Shown here in pieces: positions 8,914 through 19,977 of a stretch of 64,000 nt of DNA; the stretch's first letter is position 1, and each line of letters starts with the position of its first letter. This stretch comes from Octadecabacter sp. SW4. Lineage in GTDB: Bacteria; Pseudomonadota; Alphaproteobacteria; Rhodobacterales; Rhodobacteraceae. Both the position numbers and the translations under genes were made by a program. The notes below the pieces were generated by a model. It made no database searches and was not told where the DNA came from. It worked only from the letters and a program-made list of their open reading frames with translations. The stretch spans positions 3,220,501-3,284,500 of the forward strand of contig NZ_CP042819.1 in NCBI RefSeq assembly GCF_008065155.1, in the 5' to 3' direction.

Positions 8914-11550
8914 ATGAACACCGCGCAGCATACCGTAACGCCAATGATGGCCCAGTTTCTTGAAATCAAGGCGGGGCATCCTGATGCGCTGCTGTTTTAT
9001 CGCATGGGCGATTTCTACGAGATGTTCTTTGACGATGCGGTTGCCGCATCCGAAGCGTTGGATATCGCGCTGACCAAACGCGGCAAGCATCAGGGCGAGG
9101 ATATTCCGATGTGCGGCGTGCCGGTGCATAGCGCCGAAGGGTATCTGCTGACACTGATCCGCAAAGGGTTTCGCGTTGGCGTCTGCGAGCAGATGGAAGA
9201 CCCCGCCGAAGCAAAAAAGCGTGGATCGAAATCCGTGGTGCGGCGCGAAGTGGTGCGGTTGGTAACACCCGGCACCCTAACCGAAGATTCCCTGCTTGAT
9301 GCCCGCAAGCACAACTTTCTTGCCGCGTTTGCACAAGTGCGGGACGACGCGGCGCTGGCTTGGGCCGATATTTCCACCGGCGAGGTCCGCGTGATGCCCT
9401 GCGCCCCTGTTCGCCTTGGGCCTGAGCTGGCACGGTTAGCCCCGCGCGAAGTCTTGATGACCGAGGCGGAAGGCGCAAGTTACGGTGAAACAGTGTCTGA
9501 TTCAGGTGCTGCGCTGACGTGTTTAGGCAATGCGGCATTTGACAGCACAGGCGGCGAAAAGCGGCTGCTGGCGCTATATGGTGTCGCCTCGCTTGATGCC
9601 TTCGGATCGTTCGCGCGGGCCGAGATTTCGGCGCTGGCGGGCCTGATCGAATACCTTGATATCACGCAAAAGGGGAATCTGCCGTTGCTGCGCCCGCCAG
9701 TGCAGGAAGGGCAGACCAAAACCATGCAGATCGACGCCCCGACGCGGCGCTCGCTTGAGTTGACCCATGCCTTGGCAGGCGGGCGATCGGGATCGCTGTT
9801 GTCGGTGATTGATCGCACGGTGACGGCAGGCGGCGCACGGGTGCTAGAGCGGCGGCTGTCTTCGCCGTCCAGCGATCTGGCCGTGATCGGCGCGCGCCAT
9901 GATGCAATCGCGGCGATGCTGGATGACACGCGTTTGATGGGTGACATTCGCGAGGTGCTGCGCGGCGTCCATGACGTGGATCGCGCGTTTTCACGTCTGG
10001 CATTGGGGCGGGGTGGGCCACGCGACCTTGCGGCGATCCGCAATTCGCTGGCCGAAGGCGAGGCCCTATTCAGCATGGTATCCGGTGTCGATTTGCCTGA
10101 TGTTCTGGCAGAGGCGCGGGCTGATCTGACCGGTCACGATGCGCTGCACACGCTTTTGGATGCGGCTTTGGTGGCGGAACCGCCACTCTTGGCGCGTGAA
10201 GGCGGCTTCATTGCCGCCGGCTTTGACGCTGATCTGGATGAGGCCCGCAAACTGCGCGACGAAGGGCGATCGGTGATCGCATCGCTTCAGGCGCAATACG
10301 TGGCAACGACCGGCATTAATGCCTTGAAAATCAAGCACAACAATGTGCTGGGCTATTTCATTGAAACCACCGCGACCCATGCCGAGAAAATGCTGGCCCC
10401 GCCACAGAACGAAACATTTATCCATCGCCAAACCACAGCCAATCAAGTGCGGTTCACCACGCTTGAGCTAAGCGAGCTGGAAACCAAGATCCTAAACGCG
10501 GGCGGACGGGCGCTTGAGATCGAAAAAAGCCTCTATTCCACCTTAACTGAGGCTGTAATGGCGCAAGCGGGGCCGGTGTCGGGCCTTGCCCGGGCCTTGT
10601 CGGAATTCGATTTTACCACGGCTTTGGCGGATCTGGCGCGCGCGCAGGACTGGTGTCGCCCAGCGATGGAGGACAGTCGCGCCTTTGCCGTGACAGGCGG
10701 CCGCCACCCGGTCGTCGAACGCGCGCTGCAGAAGGAGGGCACGCCGTTTGTCGCCAATGACTGCGGCCTGACCGATGCGCCCATCTGGCTGCTGACCGGC
10801 CCCAACATGGCCGGTAAGTCAACTTTTCTGCGGCAGAATGCGCTAATTGCTGTGCTAGCGCAGGCCGGCAGCTACGTTCCCGCGCGCACTGCCACCATTG
10901 GCGTGGTCAGCCAGTTGTTCAGCCGGGTCGGCGCGTCAGACGATCTGGCGCGGGGCCGATCAACCTTCATGGTGGAAATGGTCGAGACCGCCGCGATCCT
11001 GAACCAGGCGGACAATCGGGCGCTGGTGATCCTGGACGAAATCGGGCGCGGCACGGCCACTTATGACGGGTTGTCGATTGCCTGGGCCACGCTTGAACAC
11101 CTCCATGATGTGAACGGCTGTCGCGCATTATTCGCCACGCATTATCACGAAATGGCAGCCCTTTCGGCCAAGCTGGACGGCGTTGAGAACGCAACTGTCA
11201 CGGTCAAGGAGTGGGAGGGCGATGTGGTGTTCCTGCACGAGGTAAAGCGCGGCACGGCGGACCGCAGCTATGGTGTTCAGGTCGCGCGCCTTGCCGGATT
11301 GCCGCCAGCCGTTGTCGCGCGCGCGAAAGTCGTTCTTGAAGCGCTTGAAAAAGGCGAGCGTGAGGGCGGCAGCACGCAAAAAGCCCTGATTGATGATCTG
11401 CCGCTCTTCTCAGCGACGCCGGCTGCGCCGCCCCGACAAAGGACCGAGGAAAGCGCGATTGAGGCGGCATTAGAGACGATTCATCCCGATCAGATGACCC
11501 CGCTTGAAGCGCTTGAAACGCTTTATCGCCTCAAGGATATGGGCAAGTAG
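8914..11550 (+). CDS. mutS: DNA mismatch repair ATPase MutS
   Basis: An 878-residue MutS, full length. The mismatch-reading motif FYEMF (residues about 35-39) is in the N-terminal domain, and the ABC-type ATPase near the C-terminus has the P-loop GPNMAGKST (about 629-637), the Walker [11 protein letters not shown] and the ATHYHE histidine switch. It binds base mismatches as a dimer and recruits MutL. The start is supported by GGGGGG six or so bases before the ATG. It ends six bases from the convergent grpE. Confidence 0.98.
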   Translation: MNTAQHTVTPMMAQFLEIKAGHPDALLFYRMGDFYEMFFDDAVAASEALDIALTKRGKHQGEDIPMCGVPVHSAEGYLLTLIRKGFRVGVCEQMEDPAEAKKRGSKSVVRREVVRLVTPGTLTEDSLLDARKHNFLAAFAQVRDDAALAWADISTGEVRVMPCAPVRLGPELARLAPREVLMTEAEGASYGETVSDSGAALTCLGNAAFDSTGGEKRLLALYGVASLDAFGSFARAEISALAGLIEYLDITQKGNLPLLRPPVQEGQTKTMQIDAPTRRSLELTHALAGGRSGSLLSVIDRTVTAGGARVLERRLSSPSSDLAVIGARHDAIAAMLDDTRLMGDIREVLRGVHDVDRAFSRLALGRGGPRDLAAIRNSLAEGEALFSMVSGVDLPDVLAEARADLTGHDALHTLLDAALVAEPPLLAREGGFIAAGFDADLDEARKLRDEGRSVIASLQAQYVATTGINALKIKHNNVLGYFIETTATHAEKMLAPPQNETFIHRQTTANQVRFTTLELSELETKILNAGGRALEIEKSLYSTLTEAVMAQAGPVSGLARALSEFDFTTALADLARAQDWCRPAMEDSRAFAVTGGRHPVVERALQKEGTPFVANDCGLTDAPIWLLTGPNMAGKSTFLRQNALIAVLAQAGSYVPARTATIGVVSQLFSRVGASDDLARGRSTFMVEMVETAAILNQADNRALVILDEIGRGTATYDGLSIAWATLEHLHDVNGCRALFATHYHEMAALSAKLDGVENATVTVKEWEGDVVFLHEVKRGTADRSYGVQVARLAGLPPAVVARAKVVLEALEKGEREGGSTQKALIDDLPLFSATPAAPPRQRTEESAIEAALETIHPDQMTPLEALETLYRLKDMGK

Positions 11551-11556
11551 CAGGAA

Positions 11557-12138
11557 CTAGCTGGCGGGTGTCGAGGAAACGCCAACCTGCGCGGGCCGTA
11601 GCAAGCGATCGTGCAACATGAAACCGCTTGCCGACACCTGAATGATGTCGCCCGCTTTGGTGCCGGGCAGGGGTGCCTCGAACATGGCTTCGTGCAACTG
11701 CGGATCAAAGCGTTCACCAATTTCGGGGCGGATCACCTCGACGCCGTGTTTTTTGAAGACGTTGCGCAATTCGCGCATGGTCAGTTCGACCCCTTCCAGC
11801 AGGGCCTTGTCGCCGTCCTTACCGTCTTCAGTCGCCATCATCAAAGCGCGTTCCAAGCTGTCGTAAACAGGCAACATATCCCGGGCGAGCTTGGATCCGC
11901 CATAATTTTCAGCCTCTCGCCGGTCGCGTTCGGCGCGTTTGCGGGTGTTTTCAGCATCGGCCAGCGCACGCATGAAACGGTCGCGCATCTCATCACGCTC
12001 GCGCTTGAGCTCTGCAACCGCATCGACCGACTCGATGGAGTCGATCTCGTCTTCGATTTCGGGCTCCTGGGCCAGCATGGGATCGTTTTCCGCGACCATT
12101 TCGCGGGCGATTTCTTCGTCTGTCTTACGCTCTGCCAT
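11557..12138 (-). CDS. grpE: Nucleotide exchange factor GrpE
   Basis: A 193-residue GrpE, the ADP/ATP exchange partner of DnaK. An acidic N-terminal region is followed by a long coiled coil (about 40-95, with RMRALADAENTRKRAERDR-type heptads) and a beta-rich C-terminal domain ending with HDRLLRPAQVGVS. It lies 13 bases downstream of hrcA on the same strand, the usual heat-shock operon in alphaproteobacteria. Confidence 0.96.
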   Translation of the reverse strand: MAERKTDEEIAREMVAENDPMLAQEPEIEDEIDSIESVDAVAELKRERDEMRDRFMRALADAENTRKRAERDRREAENYGGSKLARDMLPVYDSLERALMMATEDGKDGDKALLEGVELTMRELRNVFKKHGVEVIRPEIGERFDPQLHEAMFEAPLPGTKAGDIIQVSASGFMLHDRLLRPAQVGVSSTPAS

Positions 12139-12151
12139 CGTCTTCTTTTCC

Positions 12152-13216
12152 TTAGCCGCGGTCAGCGATCATTTTCCCGACCAACTGCGCGGTATAATCC
12201 ACAATCGGCACGATCCGCCCATAATTCAGACGGGTCGGCCCAATGACGCCAACGGCGCCGATGATCTTACGATCCGCGTTCATATATGGAGAGACCACCA
12301 GAGAGGAACCCGAAAGTGAAAAAAGTTTGTTCTCGGAGCCAATAAAGATGCGCACACCGTCGCCTTCTTCGGTCAGATCAAGGAAATCGGCGATATCGCG
12401 CTTACGCTCGAGGTCATCAAACAAGGAGCGGATACGCTCAAGATCGGCCTCGTCTGCCTGTTCGCCAATCAGATTGCCGCGTCCACGCACGATCAGCCGC
12501 TCGGTTGATTCGCCCTGGTCGGTCCAGACGGCCAGCCCCTCTTCGACCATCGTGCGGGCGAGTGTATCGATTTCGCGCCGGCGGTTGGTGATTTCGCGCC
12601 GCATCAGCGTACTGAGTTCCGATAGCGTGCGCCCTTCGGCCAGCGCATTCAGGAAATTCGCAGCCTCGCGCATCGAGGCGGGTGTTTGCCCGGGCGAGGG
12701 CGTGAAGACGCGATTTTCCACGTGACCATCGGCAAAGACAAGAACCGCCAAAGCGCGATCAGACGCAAGCGAGACAAACTCGATATGTTTGATCGCCGCT
12801 TCGTGTTTTGGCGTAAGCACGAGGCTCGCGCCGCGCGTGACACCGGATAGAGCCGACCCAACGCGATCAAGCAGCGCGCTGACATCTGTATCGTTCGCCC
12901 CGCGACTTTCATCAATCTTGGCGCGGTCGTCTTGATCAAGATCGCCAACTTCGAGCAAGCCATCAACAAACATGCGCAGACCGGTTTGCGTGGGAATACG
13001 CCCGGCGCTGACATGCGGCGACCCGAGCAGGCCAAGATGTTCGAGGTCCTGCATCACATTGCGGATCGTTGCGGCGCTGACGCTTTCGGTCATAGTGCGG
13101 GTCAGGGTGCGCGACCCAACGGGGGCACCGGTTTCCAGATACCCTTCGACGACCCGGCGAAACACCTCGCGCGAGCGGTCGTTCATATCCTGAAAGATGG
13201 GTCCGGTTTCTGGCAT
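12152..13216 (-). CDS. hrcA: Heat-inducible transcription repressor HrcA
   Basis: A 354-residue HrcA with an N-terminal winged helix (about 10-80; [22 protein letters not shown]) followed by the GAF-like HrcA domain. It represses groESL by binding CIRCE inverted repeats and is kept active by GroEL. No CIRCE element (TTAGCACTC-N9-GAGTGCTAA) is seen in front of it here, so it is not obviously self-repressed. The gene diverges from rph across about 120 bases and is followed by grpE. Confidence 0.95.
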   Translation of the reverse strand: MPETGPIFQDMNDRSREVFRRVVEGYLETGAPVGSRTLTRTMTESVSAATIRNVMQDLEHLGLLGSPHVSAGRIPTQTGLRMFVDGLLEVGDLDQDDRAKIDESRGANDTDVSALLDRVGSALSGVTRGASLVLTPKHEAAIKHIEFVSLASDRALAVLVFADGHVENRVFTPSPGQTPASMREAANFLNALAEGRTLSELSTLMRREITNRRREIDTLARTMVEEGLAVWTDQGESTERLIVRGRGNLIGEQADEADLERIRSLFDDLERKRDIADFLDLTEEGDGVRIFIGSENKLFSLSGSSLVVSPYMNADRKIIGAVGVIGPTRLNYGRIVPIVDYTAQLVGKMIADRG

Positions 13217-13337
13217 GGCCTTTGACTTTATGAGCGCCGGTCAACGTAGAACAGCTGATCGCATGGGGTCAATCGGTCTTGGCTTTGTGGCGCGCGGCGC
13301 GTATCCCCGTGGCGAAATCAACAAAAGGGATTTTCCA

Positions 13338-14045
13338 ATGCGCCCCTCTGGACGTCAGACAGATGAAATGCGGACCGTTTCCATTGAAACCGACGTAACA
13401 CGCCATGCCGAGGGATCCTGTTTGATCAGGTGCGGTGACACACATGTACTTTGCACCGCGACGATTGATGAACGGGTGCCGCCGTTTCTGAAAAATTCCG
13501 GCCTTGGTTGGGTCACTGCGGAATACGGGATGCTGCCACGGGCCACCCATACGCGTATGCGGCGCGAGGCCAAGAACGGACAGTCGGGACGCACACAGGA
13601 AATCCAACGGCTGATCGGACGGTCCTTGCGGGCCGGCGTTGACCGTGTCGCGCTGGGCGAGCGGCAGATTGTTGTGGATTGCGATGTGATTCAGGCCGAC
13701 GGGGGAACGCGCTGCGCCTCAATTACCGGCGGTTGGGTTGCGCTGAAACTGGCGGTGAACAAGTTGATGAAAGCGGGTGATGTAATAAGCGATCCGTTGA
13801 TTGATCCCGTTGCGGCGATCAGTTGCGGGATTTTTGCGGGGCAGGCGGTGCTTGATCTGGATTACCCGGAAGACAGCGAAGCCGGCGTTGATGGAAATTT
13901 CGTAATGACCGGATCGCAATTGATCGAAGTGCAGATGTCGGCCGAGGGCGCAACCTATTCCCGCGCGCAGATGGAATCGCTGCTTGATCTGGCGGAGAAG
14001 GGCGTGGGCGAATTGGTTGCCATGCAAAAGGCCGCCACCGCATGA
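13338..14045 (+). CDS. rph: Ribonuclease PH
   Basis: A 235-residue RNase PH, a phosphate-dependent 3'-to-5' exoribonuclease that trims tRNA precursors. ATG 13338 gives the normal N-terminus [12 protein letters not shown]; the frame is open further upstream, but that part does not resemble the family. The core blocks [30 protein letters not shown] and [18 protein letters not shown] contain the phosphate and metal sites. The stop overlaps the rdgB start by 4 bases, and hemW follows: a three-gene unit. Confidence 0.97.
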   Translation: MRPSGRQTDEMRTVSIETDVTRHAEGSCLIRCGDTHVLCTATIDERVPPFLKNSGLGWVTAEYGMLPRATHTRMRREAKNGQSGRTQEIQRLIGRSLRAGVDRVALGERQIVVDCDVIQADGGTRCASITGGWVALKLAVNKLMKAGDVISDPLIDPVAAISCGIFAGQAVLDLDYPEDSEAGVDGNFVMTGSQLIEVQMSAEGATYSRAQMESLLDLAEKGVGELVAMQKAATA

Positions 14046-14653
14046 CACGGCGGTTTGAGGGTGCAGAGCTGGTCATTGCGACCCACAATGTGGGGAAACG
14101 CGATGAAATTGCCGCGCTGCTGGCGCCCTATCAAGTGACACTGACATCAAATGCCGATCACGGACTGCCAGAACCGGAAGAAACCGAAGCGACCTTTGTC
14201 GGAAACGCACGGATCAAGGCGCATGCGGCGGCCAAGGCCACGGGTTTGCCCGCGCTGGCCGACGATAGCGGGATCGAAATCGACGCACTGAACGGTGCGC
14301 CAGGTGTTTACACGGCAGACTGGGCCGAAACACCCCAGGGGCGCGATTTTGAACATGCGATGCGTGTGACCTGGGACAAGCTGGAGGCCGCAAACGCGCC
14401 CCAGCCCCGCACCGCGCGGTTCTGTTGCACCTTGGTATTGGCTTGGCCCGATGGTCATGATGAGGTTTTCGCTGGCGTGATGCCGGGCCGGATCGTTTGG
14501 CCGATGCGCGGCGATCAAGGGCACGGGTATGATCCGATCTTTCAACCCGATGGATTTGACACGACCTTTGGCGAAATGGATCGCTGGAAAAAGAACGAGA
14601 TCAGCCATCGCGCCGATGCGTTCAAAAAGCTGATCGCTGGCTGCTTTGCCTGA
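14042..14653 (+). CDS. rdgB: Non-canonical purine NTP pyrophosphatase RdgB/HAM1
   Basis: A 203-residue member of the HAM1 family, which removes dITP, XTP and dHAPTP from the nucleotide pool by hydrolysis to the monophosphate. The N-terminal [14 protein letters not shown] binds the triphosphate, E in [10 protein letters not shown] and D in [18 protein letters not shown] bind metal and base, and the C-terminal GYDPIF and [11 protein letters not shown] motifs are present. ATG overlaps the rph stop, so translation is coupled. Confidence 0.96.
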   Translation: MTRRFEGAELVIATHNVGKRDEIAALLAPYQVTLTSNADHGLPEPEETEATFVGNARIKAHAAAKATGLPALADDSGIEIDALNGAPGVYTADWAETPQGRDFEHAMRVTWDKLEAANAPQPRTARFCCTLVLAWPDGHDEVFAGVMPGRIVWPMRGDQGHGYDPIFQPDGFDTTFGEMDRWKKNEISHRADAFKKLIAGCFA

Positions 14654-15788
14654 GGCGTTTGGCCTATATATTCATTGGCCGTTTTGTCAGGCCAAGTGCC
14701 CCTACTGCGATTTCAACTCGCATGTTGCGCGCCATATTGATCAGAAACGTTGGCTTGCTGCTTACGTCGCTGAAATTGCCCGCGTTGGCGCACTCACGAA
14801 GGGTCGCACGCTCACCAGCGTGTTCTTTGGTGGTGGCACACCCAGCCTGATGGACCCTGAAACGGTTGACGGAATCATGGCGGCCGTGCGGGCAATGTGG
14901 CCGCTTTCCAATTCGATCGAAGTTACCTTGGAAGCCAACCCGACCTCGATTGAAGCCGGGCGGTTTCATGGCTATCGGCAGGCAGGCGTCAACCGCATCT
15001 CGATGGGTATTCAGGCGATGAATGATGCGGACCTGCGGGCGTTGGGGCGGCTGCATACGGTGGACGAAGGCCTGGCCGCATTTGAAACGGCGCGCGGCAT
15101 TTTTGATCGGGTCAGTTTTGATCTGATCTATGCGCGACAAGGGCAGGGTGTCGCCGACTGGCAGGCGGAACTTGAACGCGCGCTTGCCCTGGGGCTGGAC
15201 CATCTGTCGCTCTACCAACTGACGATCGAAGACGGCACAGCCTTTGGAGACCGGTATGCTATTGGCAAATTGCGCGGGCTGCCTGACGAAGATCTTGCTG
15301 CGGACCTTTACGAGGTCACGCAGGAGGTTTGCGAAAAGGCTGGTCTACGGGCCTATGAAGTCTCTAACCATGCCAAAGATGGCTATGAAAGCGCGCACAA
15401 CCTAACCTATTGGCGCTATCAGGACTATGCCGGGGTTGGGCCGGGGGCACATGGGCGCTTGACAATTGATAGCGTCAAATACGCGACCGAAACGTCACTT
15501 GCGCCGGGTCGCTGGCTTGAAGACGTTGAAACAACAGGGTCGGGCGAAAGCCTGCGCTCGCCTTTGTCGACCAAGGATCAATGGGCCGAACGGCTACTGA
15601 TGGGGTTGCGGCTGTCCGAAGGAGTTGACCTTGATGGTGTCTTGTTGCCCCCACATGACGTTTTTCAAAATAAAATCAATGGTTTACGCGATTCGGGGTT
15701 TGTGACATTCGATGGGCGCACCCTCAGGGTGACACCGCTTGGCCGCCCCGTTCTGAATGGTGTGCTGCGCTGCCTTTTGGACGATTAG
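14646..15788 (+). CDS. hemW: Radical SAM haem chaperone HemW
   Basis: A 380-residue HemW, formerly called oxygen-independent coproporphyrinogen oxidase-like. The radical-SAM cluster ligands are C14-x3-C18-x2-C21 in WPFCQAKCPYC; the extra cysteine of true HemN enzymes (CxxxCxxCxC) is absent, since F follows C21 as in HemW proteins (CPYCDFNSH). HemW proteins bind haem and insert it into membrane haem proteins. A TTG start at 14646, 8 bases inside rdgB, is the first in-frame candidate and fits the family N-terminus. It ends 4 bases inside convergent parB. Confidence 0.92.
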   Translation: MPEAFGLYIHWPFCQAKCPYCDFNSHVARHIDQKRWLAAYVAEIARVGALTKGRTLTSVFFGGGTPSLMDPETVDGIMAAVRAMWPLSNSIEVTLEANPTSIEAGRFHGYRQAGVNRISMGIQAMNDADLRALGRLHTVDEGLAAFETARGIFDRVSFDLIYARQGQGVADWQAELERALALGLDHLSLYQLTIEDGTAFGDRYAIGKLRGLPDEDLAADLYEVTQEVCEKAGLRAYEVSNHAKDGYESAHNLTYWRYQDYAGVGPGAHGRLTIDSVKYATETSLAPGRWLEDVETTGSGESLRSPLSTKDQWAERLLMGLRLSEGVDLDGVLLPPHDVFQNKINGLRDSGFVTFDGRTLRVTPLGRPVLNGVLRCLLDD

Positions 15789-16666
15789 CCGCCCGACAAT
15801 GCGCGCAGCAGGTCGTCAAGCTGTTCAAGGTTCCGATAGTTCAACGTCAGCTTGCCGCTTTCACCATCGTTACTTGGGTCAATCTGAACACCCATCCCCA
15901 ATGCGGCCGACAGCTCCCGCTCGATTTGGACAGTATCGGCGTCCTTGGTGCGGGGTTTTGTGGCTGGTTTCGGTTTTGCAATGCCCTTGCGGACCAGCTT
16001 TTCCGTATCGCGCACAGAGAGACCCTCGCGCACAATTTTCTGGGCAAGCTCCAGCGGATTATCCTGGCCGACAAGGGCACGGGCGTGGCCAGCACTCAGG
16101 CGACCGTCCGCGACAAGCGATTGAACCGGCTCGGGCAGGGTCAAAAGGCGCATAAGGTTGGCGATATGGCTACGGCTTTTGCCAAGCGCGATACCGAGCT
16201 TGTCTTGGGTATGGCCAAAGCGATCCATAAGCTGACGATAACCCGCAGCCTCGTCGATGGCGTTCAGATCAGAGCGTTGAATGTTCTCGATGATCGCGAC
16301 TTCCAGCACTTCGGTATCGGTAAATTCGCGAACAAGAACAGGGATTTCATGCAACTGGGCACGTTGCGCGGCACGCCAGCGACGTTCACCCGCGACAATT
16401 TCATATGTCGTGCCGTCGCCTGGCTTCCGACGCACGATCAGCGGCTGAATAATTCCCTTTTCACGCACTGATGCGGTCAGGTCATTCAGGCTTTCTTCAT
16501 CAAAGCTCCGCCTTGGCTGATCCGGGTTGGGTTCGACCGATTCGATGGGCACTAGAAGATCGGGACGCCGCGGGCGGTCGGCTTGGCTCGCTTCATCGGC
16601 TTGGGCAACGTCGGACATCAGCGCGGAAAGGCCGCGACCCAGACCTCGGTTATTCTTCTTTGCCAT
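15785..16666 (-). CDS. parB: Chromosome partitioning protein ParB
   Basis: A 293-residue ParB/Spo0J. The N-terminal GRGLSALM is the ParA-binding arginine region. The CTPase motifs LVPIESVEPNPDQPR and GERRWRAAQRA (about 37-100) precede a helix-turn-helix (about 135-175; LGIALGKSRSHIANLMRLL) that reads parS, and the C-terminus is a dimerisation domain. It loads on the parS sites at 18044 and 19958 and organises the origin with ParA. It follows parA by two bases. Confidence 0.97.
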   Translation of the reverse strand: MAKKNNRGLGRGLSALMSDVAQADEASQADRPRRPDLLVPIESVEPNPDQPRRSFDEESLNDLTASVREKGIIQPLIVRRKPGDGTTYEIVAGERRWRAAQRAQLHEIPVLVREFTDTEVLEVAIIENIQRSDLNAIDEAAGYRQLMDRFGHTQDKLGIALGKSRSHIANLMRLLTLPEPVQSLVADGRLSAGHARALVGQDNPLELAQKIVREGLSVRDTEKLVRKGIAKPKPATKPRTKDADTVQIERELSAALGMGVQIDPSNDGESGKLTLNYRNLEQLDDLLRALSGG

Positions 16667-16668
16667 TG

Positions 16669-17478
16669 TTACACCTTTTCGTTTTGTTCACGGGCCATCA
16701 GCTCTTGGGCGAGTTCGCGATAAGCAACGCTACCCTTTGAAAGCGGGTCATAATCCAGCGCTGGCATCGCATAGGACGGCGCCTCGCTCAGGCGGACATT
16801 GCGCGGAATCTTGGTTTTGAAAACGAGGTCTCGCAAGTTTTCGCGCGCGTCGACCTCGACCTGTTGGGACAGGTTATTGCGACGATCATACATTGTCAGC
16901 ACGATACCCTCGATGCGAAGCTTTTTGTTCGCTGTCTGGCGCACCTCGCGGACTGTCATCATCAGCTGCGACAACCCTTCTAGTGCGAAAAACTCGCTTT
17001 GTAGAGGCACCAAGACGGAATGCGCCGCAACCATCGCGTTAACCGTTAAGATGTTCAGGGATGGTGGGCAATCAATCAAGATATAATCAAGCGCCAGCGA
17101 GTCGAAAGCTGGCTGGCGCAGTGCGTCATGCAACAGAAAGCTGCGTTTTTCGTTGGCGGTCAGCTCGATATCAGCGGAACTCAGATCGGTTGTTGCGGGT
17201 ATAATTGACAGGTTTTTAACTGTCGTGGGTTGAACAAGTTCATCCGGTGCGGCTTCACCAAGCAACAGGTCATAGGTTGTCAGGTCGCGGTCTTCGTTTT
17301 CGATGCCCAACCCGGTTGATGCGTTTCCCTGAGGGTCAAGATCGACAAGCAAAACCTTGCGGCCACGTTCGGCCAAAGCGGCGCCCAGGTTGATCGTCGT
17401 CGTCGTCTTACCGACACCGCCCTTTTGATTTGCGACCGCAATAATTTTCGTTTCTTTTGAACGACTAAAGTCGGGCAC
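16669..17478 (-). CDS. parA: Chromosome partitioning ATPase ParA
   Basis: A 269-residue ParA/Soj. The deviant Walker A KGGVGKTTT starts at residue 19 and the Walker B region is LDYILIDCPPSLN. The ATP-bound dimer sits on DNA and is released by ParB, moving the origin regions apart. It overlaps the end of rsmG by 14 bases and is followed directly by parB, so the run mnmG-rsmG-parA-parB is probably one operon. Confidence 0.97.
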   Translation of the reverse strand: MPDFSRSKETKIIAVANQKGGVGKTTTTINLGAALAERGRKVLLVDLDPQGNASTGLGIENEDRDLTTYDLLLGEAAPDELVQPTTVKNLSIIPATTDLSSADIELTANEKRSFLLHDALRQPAFDSLALDYILIDCPPSLNILTVNAMVAAHSVLVPLQSEFFALEGLSQLMMTVREVRQTANKKLRIEGIVLTMYDRRNNLSQQVEVDARENLRDLVFKTKIPRNVRLSEAPSYAMPALDYDPLSKGSVAYRELAQELMAREQNEKV

Positions 17479-18097
17479 GGCTGATCCCTTCGATCTTGAG
17501 TATGCGGGCTTGCTGTTCGGTGATACTTTGGATCTCCTCTAAGGCAAAGTGCCAATCCAGACGCGCTATCGCTATTTCGTCGGTGGCACGCGCACCTTTG
17601 GGGAAAATAGCGCAACCCTGTGGCCTTAGATGTCGCACCGAGAGGGACAAAAGCTGCGATAGGTCCGCGAGCGCGCGGGCGCTGACGACATCAGCGTTTA
17701 ACTGCTCGATCGCCTCGATCCGGCTGCAGATCACTTGGGAAGGTAGATCAAGCTCACGGGCCGCTGTTCGCAAAAACGCAGCCTTGCGCTGGTCACTTTC
17801 AACCAGCACGACCTGCGCTTGTGGCTTTTTTTCCTGGGCGATAACTGCAATCACAATTCCAGGAAATCCCCCACCGCTCCCCAGGTCAGCCCAGCGCTGC
17901 CAGATCGATGGCGCGATAGTGTAAATCTGTGCTGAATCAATGATATGCCGCTCCCAAAGGTGATCAACGGTGGCCTTTGAGACAAGATTGATCCCCTTTG
18001 TCCACTTTTTGACGAGCTGCTCGAATGCGCGAAGCTTATCCATTGTTTCACGTGAAACACGAAGGCCCGCACAAAGTTCGATCTGGTCCTGGTCCAT
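17465..18097 (-). CDS. rsmG: 16S rRNA (guanine-N7)-methyltransferase RsmG
   Basis: A 210-residue RsmG (GidB), which methylates N7 of G527 of 16S rRNA using S-adenosylmethionine. The SAM-binding loop ADLGSGGGFPGIVIAV is at about residues 70-85. The gene begins at the last base of mnmG and overlaps parA by 14 bases. Its first 55 bases contain a perfect 16-base parS site (18044-18059) whose sequence is therefore also coding (residues 13-18, RVSRET). Confidence 0.96.
   Translation of the reverse strand: MDQDQIELCAGLRVSRETMDKLRAFEQLVKKWTKGINLVSKATVDHLWERHIIDSAQIYTIAPSIWQRWADLGSGGGFPGIVIAVIAQEKKPQAQVVLVESDQRKAAFLRTAARELDLPSQVICSRIEAIEQLNADVVSARALADLSQLLSLSVRHLRPQGCAIFPKGARATDEIAIARLDWHFALEEIQSITEQQARILKIEGISRARL
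18044..18059. other. parS centromere site 1 (inside rsmG)
   Basis: TGTTTCACGTGAAACA is an exact match to the bacterial parS consensus and a perfect palindrome. It lies inside the rsmG coding region, about 4.9 kb left of the putative oriC and 0.6 kb from parA. ParB would nucleate here. Confidence 0.95.
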
Positions 18098-19965
18098 CAG
18101 GCAGACTTGCGGTCTTTGAGTTTGCGCAGATGCGCGAGGATAAGAACCAGCGCGGCCGGTGTCATCCCGTCGATGCGCGACGCGTGCGCGAGCGAGCGTG
18201 GGGCGGCCTTGCTGAGTTTGTTCGCAAGCTCGTTTGAGAGGCCAGGAAGCCCTATATATTTAAAATCACTGGGAATCTCATGTGCCTCATCACGGGCCAG
18301 GCCTTCGATCTCCTTGATCTGCCGTTCGATATAGGTCGCATAGAGCGCGTCGCGCTTGATCTGCACCTGTGCCTCAGGGGGGATCGACGACAGGCCTGGC
18401 TCGATCTCCAACAAATGGGAAAAGTCAGCATCCGCAATTGTCAGCGCCGCGTATCCATCGCGCGTTTGGCTGTCCGGATTCACACGAATACCAACGCCAT
18501 GCAACGCGCGGGCGCTAAATCGGGTATCCTTGAGTTGCCGAACGCCGCTTGCCAGTGCTGCCATTTTGACATCAAAGGCACGCGCGCGGACGTCAGATAC
18601 AATCCCGAGGGTTTTCCCCAGGGGTGTCAGGCGTTGATCAGCGTTATCAGCGCGTAACGCAAGCCTAAATTCGGCGCGTGAGGTGAACATCCGGTAGGGT
18701 TCTGTCACCCCGCGCGTCACGAGATCGTCAATCATCACGCCGATGTAGGATGTCGCCCGGCTAAACAATACGGCATCTTTGTCCAAAGCGCGATGTGCCG
18801 CATTCAGCCCTGCGACAAGCCCCTGCGCCGCCGCCTCCTCGTAACCGGTTGTGCCATTGATCTGACCCGCAAGGAACAGCCCGGGAACGTCCCGCAGCTG
18901 CATATCAGCGCCAAGCGCTGTTGGGTCGACGTAATCATACTCAATCGCATATCCCGGCTGGGTAATCGTTGCGTCTTCAAGCCCGAAAATCGATTTGACG
19001 TAACTCTCTTGCACCTCGACGGGGAGCGATGTGGAAATGCCATTTGGATAGACCGTATGATCGTTAAGCCCTTCTGGTTCCAGGAAAACTTGGTGTGAAT
19101 CTTTGTCGGCAAACCGCACAACCTTGTCCTCGATCGACGGACAATAGCGTGGTCCGACACCATCAATGTGGCCGCCATACATCGCTGAACGCGCCAGGTT
19201 CTCGCGGATAATGTCATGGGTCTGCGTGTTCGTATGTGTAATCCCGCAGGCGATCTGACGCGCTGTCGGGTGCCGCGACATAAACGAAAACATCTCAGGA
19301 TCGTCGTCACCGGGCTGCATGTCCAGCCTATCCCAGGCAATCGTGCGACCATCAAGGCGGGGCGGCGTACCAGTTTTAAGCCGACCCAGCGCCAGGCCGA
19401 ACCCATCCAGCCGTTCGGCCAACCGAATTGAGGGACGTTCGCCGACACGCCCACCGGGTTTGGCGACATCACCGATGTGAATCACCCCGCGCAAAAAAGT
19501 GCCCGTTGTCAAAACGACCGACTGCGCGGGTATTTGACTGCCATCAGCCAAAACGACGCCCGACACACGGTGGCCCACCATCATCAGGTCTGTCGCTTCG
19601 CCCTCAAGAACGGTGAGCCCGGCAACCGAGTGAATTTCGCGCTGCATTTCCTTGAGGTAGATCGCCCGATCTGACTGCGCGCGCGGCCCCTGCACCGCCG
19701 GGCCTTTCTTGCGGTTAAGCAGCCGGAACTGGATGCCTGCAAGGTCGGCGACCCGGCCCATAACCCCGTCCAAAGCATCAATTTCGCGCACCAAATGGCC
19801 CTTGCCCAGCCCGCCAATCGCCGGGTTGCACGACATCACACCAATACCTTTAGCGTTCAACGTCAACAGGGCCACGCGTGCACCAGCCCTGGCAGCAGCA
19901 TGCGCGGCTTCAGCACCGGCATGGCCACCGCCAATCACCACCACGTCAAAATCAAAATGTTTCAC
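18097..19965 (-). CDS. mnmG: tRNA uridine-5-carboxymethylaminomethyl modification protein MnmG
   Basis: A 622-residue MnmG (GidA). With MnmE it installs the carboxymethylaminomethyl group at U34 of several tRNAs using FAD, tetrahydrofolate and glycine. The FAD Rossmann motif [13 protein letters not shown] is at residues 10-22, and the GidA signatures [15 protein letters not shown] and [16 protein letters not shown] are present, with the catalytic cysteine in the former. The start is the GTG at 19963-19965, which lies in the centre of a parS palindrome; no better start gives the family N-terminus [14 protein letters not shown]. It follows mnmE by 12 bases. Confidence 0.97.
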   Translation of the reverse strand: MKHFDFDVVVIGGGHAGAEAAHAAARAGARVALLTLNAKGIGVMSCNPAIGGLGKGHLVREIDALDGVMGRVADLAGIQFRLLNRKKGPAVQGPRAQSDRAIYLKEMQREIHSVAGLTVLEGEATDLMMVGHRVSGVVLADGSQIPAQSVVLTTGTFLRGVIHIGDVAKPGGRVGERPSIRLAERLDGFGLALGRLKTGTPPRLDGRTIAWDRLDMQPGDDDPEMFSFMSRHPTARQIACGITHTNTQTHDIIRENLARSAMYGGHIDGVGPRYCPSIEDKVVRFADKDSHQVFLEPEGLNDHTVYPNGISTSLPVEVQESYVKSIFGLEDATITQPGYAIEYDYVDPTALGADMQLRDVPGLFLAGQINGTTGYEEAAAQGLVAGLNAAHRALDKDAVLFSRATSYIGVMIDDLVTRGVTEPYRMFTSRAEFRLALRADNADQRLTPLGKTLGIVSDVRARAFDVKMAALASGVRQLKDTRFSARALHGVGIRVNPDSQTRDGYAALTIADADFSHLLEIEPGLSSIPPEAQVQIKRDALYATYIERQIKEIEGLARDEAHEIPSDFKYIGLPGLSNELANKLSKAAPRSLAHASRIDGMTPAALVLILAHLRKLKDRKSA

Positions 19966-19973
19966 GTGAAACG
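19958..19973. other. parS centromere site 2 (over the mnmG start codon)
   Basis: TGTTTCACGTGAAACG matches the parS consensus at 15 of 16 positions. The CACGTG core includes the GTG start codon of mnmG, and the site fills most of the 12-base gap to mnmE. ParB bound here could affect expression of mnmG, rsmG and parAB; this is inference. Confidence 0.9.
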
Positions 19974-19977
19974 CTCC

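Noticed and set aside
13217..13337. Search for a CIRCE operator or sigma-32 promoter between hrcA and rph
   Set aside because: No TTAGCACTC-N9-GAGTGCTAA and no convincing -35/-10 pair was found; only a CCCCAT-like stretch on the minus strand.
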